DNA from: Hepsetus odoe | Taxonomy: Eukaryota > Chordata > Actinopteri > Characiformes > Hepsetidae | Assembly (NCBI GenBank): GCA_017165825.1 | Contig: CM029385.1 | Location: 2,601,929 to 2,665,928, forward strand | Direction of reading: 5' to 3' | Length of the DNA: 64,000 nucleotides | Part shown: positions 59,901-64,000 of the stretch, one piece after another | Numbering within the stretch: position 1 is the first letter of the stretch | Layout of the letters: every line of letters begins with the position of its first letter | Program-made: the position numbers and the translations under genes | The notes under the pieces: model-generated | What the model saw: only the letters and a program-made list of their open reading frames with translations | What the model was told of the DNA's origin: nothing | The model's database searches: none

Positions 59901-61833
59901 CAGTATTGTGCTTGGTTTTTGTTCAGCATTGCATTACATTCCTTTACATTCAAACGCGTTAGTGCTGGAAGATTTCCGCGCATAACCTCTGGAACCTCAT
60001 TACTGGCCTGTTGAATCAGCCCACAGACCATATGTTGATTTAATCAGCCAGATGATACGACTGGATGGTTGATAGTGAGAAGGATAGTAGAGAATCTGTA
60101 AATGACCTCTTGAGAATAAATCAGTGTAATGTTTCCTTCACTCCCTCGTAGGTCCTAAATTAATAAGTCGTGTTCGGCCAGACTTCAAGAGGAACTTTGA
60201 GGAGATGTTTGATGATGATACAATTATGGAATATATATATCACTGCAATGCACAAACTCCCAGGTACAAACTCTCGTCGTATCTCTCGCTCTCTTACTTC
60301 TCACTCGTTCTTAGACTACCTCTCCCTCTTACCCCTTGCTCACTCATTTACTCACTCACTGACTCACTCACTCATTCACTCACTCACTCACTCACTCATT
60401 CCTAGAGTATCTCTCACTCTTACTTCTCACTCTTTTTTAGACTACCTCTCACTTTTACCTGCTCTCTCACTCGTTTACTCACTCACTCATTTACTCACGC
60501 ACTCACTCACTTACTCTTTCTTAGAGTATCTCTCACTCTCTTACTTCTCACTCTTTCTTAGACTACCTCTCACTCTTACCTGCGCACTCACTCACTGACT
60601 CACTCACTCACTCACTCACTCATTCTTAGAGTATCTCTCACTCTCTTACTTCTCACTTTTTCTTAGACTACCTCTCACTTTTACCTGCTCACTCACTCAC
60701 TTATTCGTAGACACACTCTCATTCACTTGCTCACTCTCTTGTTCATAAAAAGGCTTTATATAAAAGCCTATTTGTTTTTCCTCTCTTTTCCTCCCTCCCT
60801 CTCTCTCTTTTTCGTTCTCAGTGGAGAGGTGGCTTTCAGAGTTATGTCTAATTCACTGCTTTGGGCGAAGAGACCTATGCTGGAGCGGGTTCACCTCTTA
60901 TCTCCTGACCTCCCAGTGACCCTGGTGTACGGCGGGCAGTCGTGGTTGGACAGCAAAACAGGAGAGAAAGTGGCCCAGCTTAGACCAAACAGCTACACCC
61001 GCACGGTGGTACGAAAGAGTGAGAGTAATGCCTTCAGGAAGATTTTACATTTGACAACGCTTATTTCAACTTATATGTGAAAGGCTAGGATAGACGTTCA
61101 GAGTGCAACTTTAATTAGCAGGAATGGTTTTCTTAGTATATATTCTAATGATAATATATATTATTCAATAAAAATATATTCTTGTATCTTCTTTGTGTCC
61201 TGTTTTACCCTTGTCTGTCTTTGTCCTGTCATGTGTCACTGCTTCAGTTGTCAATGTGCTTTTGTTTTATGGATGTCCTCTTGCCGCCTTTGTTCAGCTC
61301 AGTCCCAGGTGTGTTTCCTTCTTGTCTCCTCTAGGTGTCGTATGTTAGGTCTTGTTATTCATACCCTTGTATCTAGTTTTAGTCTTTGCTGTTTGTAAAT
61401 CTTTGACTTTCAGTGTTGCACTTTACATGATTTTTACACACTATGTGAAGACTTACTCTTGTTTTGGGGTTTGTTCTTCAGTTTTCTTCCTTTTCATAAA
61501 AATGGTCTCTGTGCTGTACAGACTACCTTCTAACCATTACAATTTGAAGGAAAAGATACTTTTATTTTTGTTCATTTTTCTCTTTTTTGGCAGTACAGTT
61601 TTTTATATAAGAAGGAAGCATCACAGTTTGAAACTAAACATGTTGCGCAGTGAATCCAACAGATTGTTTTCATTTAAAAAGGCAAGAAAGTTGTTGAATT
61701 GGGGAGTCCATCAGTTGAAACCGTTTCTCTTTTTCTCTCTCAGGTGGTGGAAGGAGCTCCTCATCATGTTTATGCTGATAAGTCAGAAGCCTTTAATGCT
61801 TTGGTGCAGAGCATCTGTGACGCTGTGGACTGA
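53528..61833 (+). CDS. abhd4: Alpha/beta hydrolase 4, (lyso)-N-acylphosphatidylethanolamine lipase
   Basis: ABHD4 removes acyl chains from N-acyl phosphatidylethanolamines on the way to N-acyl ethanolamines. Eight coding exons fit in phase: 53528-53550, 53937-54019, 54115-54219, 58060-58348, 59248-59402, 60152-60263, 60822-61008 and 61744-61833, giving 347 residues (342 in human). The N-terminus keeps the SGW..PSWRPTS pattern. The fold starts at RTPLVMVHGFGGGVGLW (residues 73-89). The nucleophile elbow GHSLGG has Ser151; the paralogue ABHD5/CGI-58 has Asn there, so this is the active ABHD4 type. The HX4D motif HHVYAD is at 325-330. The last residues are ICDAVD. No frame damage is present. Exon 2 is preceded by a (CT)n tract that forms its pyrimidine tract, and intron 3 carries a 372-bp GAA repeat. 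Confidence 0.96.
53565..53755. repeat. TTATAAA-ladder repeat in abhd4 intron 1
   Basis: It has 'gcgttataaagcgctgtgat', 'gtgttataaagggttttcta' and the end 'aactgtgttataaccacaca', which matches the end of the block at 52190-52475. Confidence 0.65.
53856..53914. repeat. (CT)n microsatellite at abhd4 exon 2 acceptor
   Basis: About 58 bp of CT with one TTT interruption; it ends about 20 bp before the AG at 53935-53936. Confidence 0.95.
54329..54569 (+). repeat. tRNA-headed SINE, tail type A, abhd4 intron 3
   Basis: Good copy: 'gggcagcggtggtctggtgg', 'gattgtgggttcaagcccct' and 'acaatgacaagaatagtcac'. Confidence 0.8.
54978..55148 (+). mobile_element. Fragment of Tc1/mariner-related element, abhd4 intron 3
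   Basis: Contains 'gctcaggtacaaagcctgca', 'gtccttcaggaagatctgag' and the right end 'gcttgcacagtactgta'. Confidence 0.65.
55290..55515 (-). repeat. SINE/LINE-like repeat, abhd4 intron 3
   Basis: A (CCAT)/(CTAT) tract at 55308-55330 is followed by a diverged minus-strand copy of the LINE-like tail and 'gaaggaaacactgacacggg'. Confidence 0.5.
55892..56263 (+). repeat. (GAA)n repeat, about 124 units, abhd4 intron 3
   Basis: Uninterrupted GAA on the sense strand over about 372 bp, ending in GAAGGAGGAGG. All long poly-Glu, poly-Lys, poly-Ser and poly-Leu frames here are artefacts. Confidence 0.98.
56330..56585 (+). repeat. tRNA-headed SINE, tail type B
   Basis: Cleanest type-B copy: head 'ggggcagcggtggcctagtg', B box in 'gtgggttcgaaccccttacc', linker 'gcaaggtgccgtccccatca', junction 'gttcgctcctccctgca' and tail 'gacctgtccagggtgtgtcc' to 'gcggcccagaaaatgactga'. 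Confidence 0.85.
56740..57025 (+). repeat. SINE-like repeat with LINE-like end and (TGGA)n
   Basis: It has 'ttcaattaccagccaggtcc', 'gtggtttcctcccacaatcc', 'gataagcggctcagatgtgg' and a final TGGATGGATGG. Confidence 0.6.
57026..57205 (-). repeat. tRNA-headed SINE, tail type A
   Basis: Minus-strand copy abutting the previous repeat; head at 57175-57203 (ctactaggccactgctgccc). Confidence 0.75.
57206..58059 (+). other. Right end of abhd4 intron 3
   Basis: Includes an AAT-type triplet tract at 57520-57550. No other feature; the acceptor is 'cttatgcag' at 58051-58059. Confidence 0.7.
60285..60720 (+). repeat. CTCACTCA-based higher-order tandem repeat, abhd4 intron 6
   Basis: It starts about 20 bp after the exon donor at 60264. 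Units of roughly 120 bp alternate 'agagtatctctcactct', 'ttcttagactacctctcact' and runs of (CTCA)n; about three to four units are present. Confidence 0.85.
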
Positions 61834-62207
61834 AGCATGACCTTGTGTGCGTGTGTCATACTACACAAGTTTAAATGTTTTTCACATGAATTTTAAATTG
61901 CTGAAAGCACACCTGTGCACTAACTAGGGGACTTGGGAGAAAAAGTACAGGTGTAGCTCTCTACTTCTTCTACTAAACAGAGCAGAATTATTCCCAGTGG
62001 TAACCAGAGTGCACCCAAACATTTGAACAGTTAAATTCTTCTTCATAGAAAGTTATTATATGAAAATGGTTATAAATATGCTGACTGATAGCTGACACAA
62101 TATTTTATGAGAGATTTTGTACTAAAACTATGGCCTGAAAGATCTGAATGCTTTGTCGTCTTTGGGACTAGTTCTCCAGGCTTCCTGAAGGATATTCCCA
62201 AACTGGC
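61834..62207. other. abhd4 3' UTR and intergenic DNA
   Basis: No clear AATAAA follows closely after the stop codon. Nothing else is recognised. Confidence 0.4.
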
Positions 62208-62576
62208 TGAATTCAGAGTTCTGTTTGAAGGTTCAGCCATAGATCACTCTGTGGATTAGCAAACAAATAACAATCAGACTGCTCAGGTACAGAGACTGTA
62301 CTGAAAATGAGAGACAACAACACTGTCCTTCAGGAAGATCTGGAAAACTGCTCAGGTACAGAGACTGGACTGAAAGTGAGAGACAACAACACTGTCCTTC
62401 AGGAAGATCTGGAGAACTGCTCAGGTACAGAGACTGGACTGAAAATGAGAGACAACAACACTGTCCCTCAGGAAGATCTGGAGAACTGGTCCTCAACCAC
62501 ACTTTAATACAAGAAAGTCTGGATCTTTGGAAGCAAAATATGAAAAAGTGAGGTGCTCAAAATGTTTGCAGAGTGT
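62208..62576 (+). mobile_element. Tc1/mariner-related element with triplicated 69-bp unit
   Basis: It has 'gatcactctgtggattagca', then three tandem 69-bp units at 62281-62349, 62350-62418 and 62419-62487, each with 'gctcaggtacagagactg' and 'gtccctcaggaagatctgga' or close variants. It ends 'caaaatgtttgcagagtgtt'. Confidence 0.7.
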
Positions 62577-62591
62577 TGGTTGTTGTAAGGA

Positions 62592-62700
62592 AACTAGGCT
62601 GCAGTGGTCTTGTGCTTGGGGAGTTGGTCCCAGGATCAGAAGGTCGTGGGTTTGAATATCAGACCAGTAAGTTGCCCTGAGGTTCCCTTGAGCAGTGGAA
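62592..62700 (+). repeat. Truncated tRNA-headed SINE (head only)
   Basis: Only the head and part of the linker are present ('gctgcagtggtcttgtgctt' to 'aggttcccttgagcagtgg'). Confidence 0.7.
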
Positions 62701-62765
62701 TTTTCCTTTTAAGGCAAAAGCTAACACTCCATTAATGCAAATAAAAAAGAACTGAAGGGTCTCTC

Positions 62766-63276
62766 TTGTTTTATTTGGAGCAGAAGAGCTGTGTATCAAC
62801 ATTAGTGCCTCCATTCAAAAAATATTAACAATTAACAGTTATTTCAACACATACAAGTTTTTACTTCCATTTCCAAGGAATATAATATTGTCAGAGGAAA
62901 AAACAGTAGTTTTCTCATATTCACAATTATAAAAATGGTTATTTTATATAAATAGTGCATCTCAATGTTAAAAAAAGAAAGATAAATAGATATTATTATG
63001 TTAAATAATTTATGAGTGCATTATAAGTCAACACATCATGTCTGAAGATAGTAATAGTAGCTCAAGAGATTTGGTTCCTACACAGCAATATCAGCTTAAT
63101 GTCAGAGTCCCAAAAAAAAAGTCCTTCTTCATTAGAGTTAAAATGTTAATTTCAGCAGGAACGTCTCAGCTGAAGTTCTGCCTCCCACTGAGGTTGGTAC
63201 TTCAGTCTCACTTTAGTGCTAGTCCTAAAACAAGTAGACTGGGTGCCAGTGCTGGTATAACTTCAGGTCCTTTCTT
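62766..63276 (-). other. Probable 3' UTR of the transglutaminase gene
   Basis: A minus-strand AATAAA (plus-strand tttatt at about 62768-62773) lies 500 bp after the stop codon. No repeat is seen within. Confidence 0.45.
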
Positions 63277-63421
63277 TTATTTGCCTTTGACTACGATGTC
63301 AGCAACACCGTGAACCTGTGTGAGCTGCTGGCAGTCCAGAGAAGCCAGAAGTTTCCGTGAGCCAGACAGGGTGGGAATGAACTTCTCTGTTATGGTGACC
63401 GTGTCGAGGCTGGCCACATCC
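63277..63421 (-). CDS. Transglutaminase, last coding exon (gene continues past the window)
   Basis: The exon encodes 47 residues and a stop codon, entered through a minus-strand 'tctccctcag' acceptor. The product is the end of the second C-terminal beta-barrel of a protein-glutamine gamma-glutamyltransferase: VTITEKFIPTLSGSRKLLAS, then LDCQQLTQVHGVADIVV. Transglutaminases cross-link Gln and Lys side chains in a calcium-dependent way; the catalytic core is outside the window. The upstream exons would lie at coordinates above 64000. Which paralogue it is cannot be settled from one exon. tgm1-like (near DAD1/ABHD4 on human chromosome 14) and tgm3/tgm6-like (near STK35 on human chromosome 20) are both possible from gene order. 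Confidence 0.75.
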
Positions 63422-63539
63422 CTGAGGGAGAAAAGAGAGTCACCATCAAACACCAGGGTCCTTATTTTTTGTGGGAAAAAAGTGGAAGACTGAAAGACAT
63501 TTGAGAATATTGGTTATAAGATATGGAGCTGCCAGGAAA

Positions 63540-63710
63540 GAAGAAGAGGAAGACCAAAGAGGAGGTTTATGGATGTGGTGAGAGAGGACATGCAGGTGGT
63601 CGGTTGGAAGGAGGAAGATGCACAGAACAGGAACAAATGGGAACGAATGATCTGTTGTGGTGACCCCTAAACGGCAGCAGCCGAAAGAAGAAGAGTATTA
63701 TAATAAAATA
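63540..63710 (+). mobile_element. 3' end of a LINE (RTE-like) in the transglutaminase intron
   Basis: It has 'gaagaccaaagaggaggttt', 'gatctgttgtggtgacccct' and 'cggcagcagccgaaagaaga' followed by AT-rich simple sequence. It matches the end of a reverse-transcriptase-encoding teleost LINE as I remember it. Only the last 150 bp or so are present. Confidence 0.55.
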
Positions 63711-64000
63711 ATAATGGTGATAATAATAAGGAGAATATGGATTTCTTATTGAGCACTTTTCATGCATTTAGATGCAGATATCCTAAAATATATAGAGAAA
63801 ATATGCCTAAAAAGATCAGAGTAAGTTAAAATAAGAAAATAATGTATTCAAAAACAATTCAAATAATTATTTTCTCTCTTTTTTTTTTAAGTAGCCAGAA
63901 GGATATGTATTCATTTTATATCATAGCAGTTTGAAGCTTGAGTAGAGGCTGCTTTTGGTCAGAAAACATCCCTGATGGTCAGCTACTTTAGGGATGATGG
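63711..64000. other. Transglutaminase intron, right edge
   Basis: AT-rich sequence, no feature recognised. Confidence 0.4.

Overview
The window is vertebrate nuclear DNA, almost certainly from a teleost fish. The coding exons are short, obey GT/AG splice rules, and are separated by introns of about 0.1 to 3.8 kb. Intergenic DNA is full of tRNA-headed SINEs, Tc1-like fragments and microsatellites, which is typical of teleosts. There is no prokaryotic-style operon, CRISPR array or defence island.

Layout. The first 18 kb hold no recognisable protein gene. They contain a deleted Tc1 transposon (about 1.66-2.18 kb), many SINEs, two copies of a Tc1-related foldback-type element, and a stretch (about 10.4-18.1 kb) that may be the long 3' UTR of stk35. 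stk35 (minus strand, two coding exons, 18150-21852) carries a GATA/GACA satellite in its intron. A 16-kb gene-free interval follows, with SINEs, CT-rich tracts and a 0.73-kb minisatellite. Next is prodynorphin (plus strand, coding exons 38316-38461 and 40455-40871), then gmeb2 (minus, nine coding exons, 44103-49404, with a CpG-type promoter near 50.4 kb). dad1 (minus, 52003-53187) and abhd4 (plus, 53528-61833) share a 340-bp head-to-head promoter. The last coding exon of a transglutaminase gene (minus, 63277-63421) runs off the right edge.

How the genes relate. stk35 and pdyn are neighbours and head-to-head in human chromosome 20p13, and dad1/abhd4 are adjacent in human 14q11.2, so the window preserves two old vertebrate gene pairs. 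The products do not form one pathway: a nuclear serine/threonine kinase, an opioid neuropeptide precursor, a SAND-domain transcription factor, a subunit of the oligosaccharyltransferase of the ER, an N-acyl phospholipid hydrolase and a protein cross-linking enzyme.

Main surprise. The prodynorphin locus looks damaged. The two coding exons are out of phase with each other at their only strong splice sites, the first opioid core (the alpha-neo-endorphin position) has lost its essential Tyr, and a likely 4-bp duplication changes the tail after the second dynorphin peptide. All other genes are intact, so a general assembly error rate does not readily explain this. Other points worth a look are a perfect ~372-bp GAA repeat inside an abhd4 intron, SINEs that share one tRNA-like head but have two alternative tails, and two related TTATAAA-ladder repeats on both sides of the dad1/abhd4 promoter.
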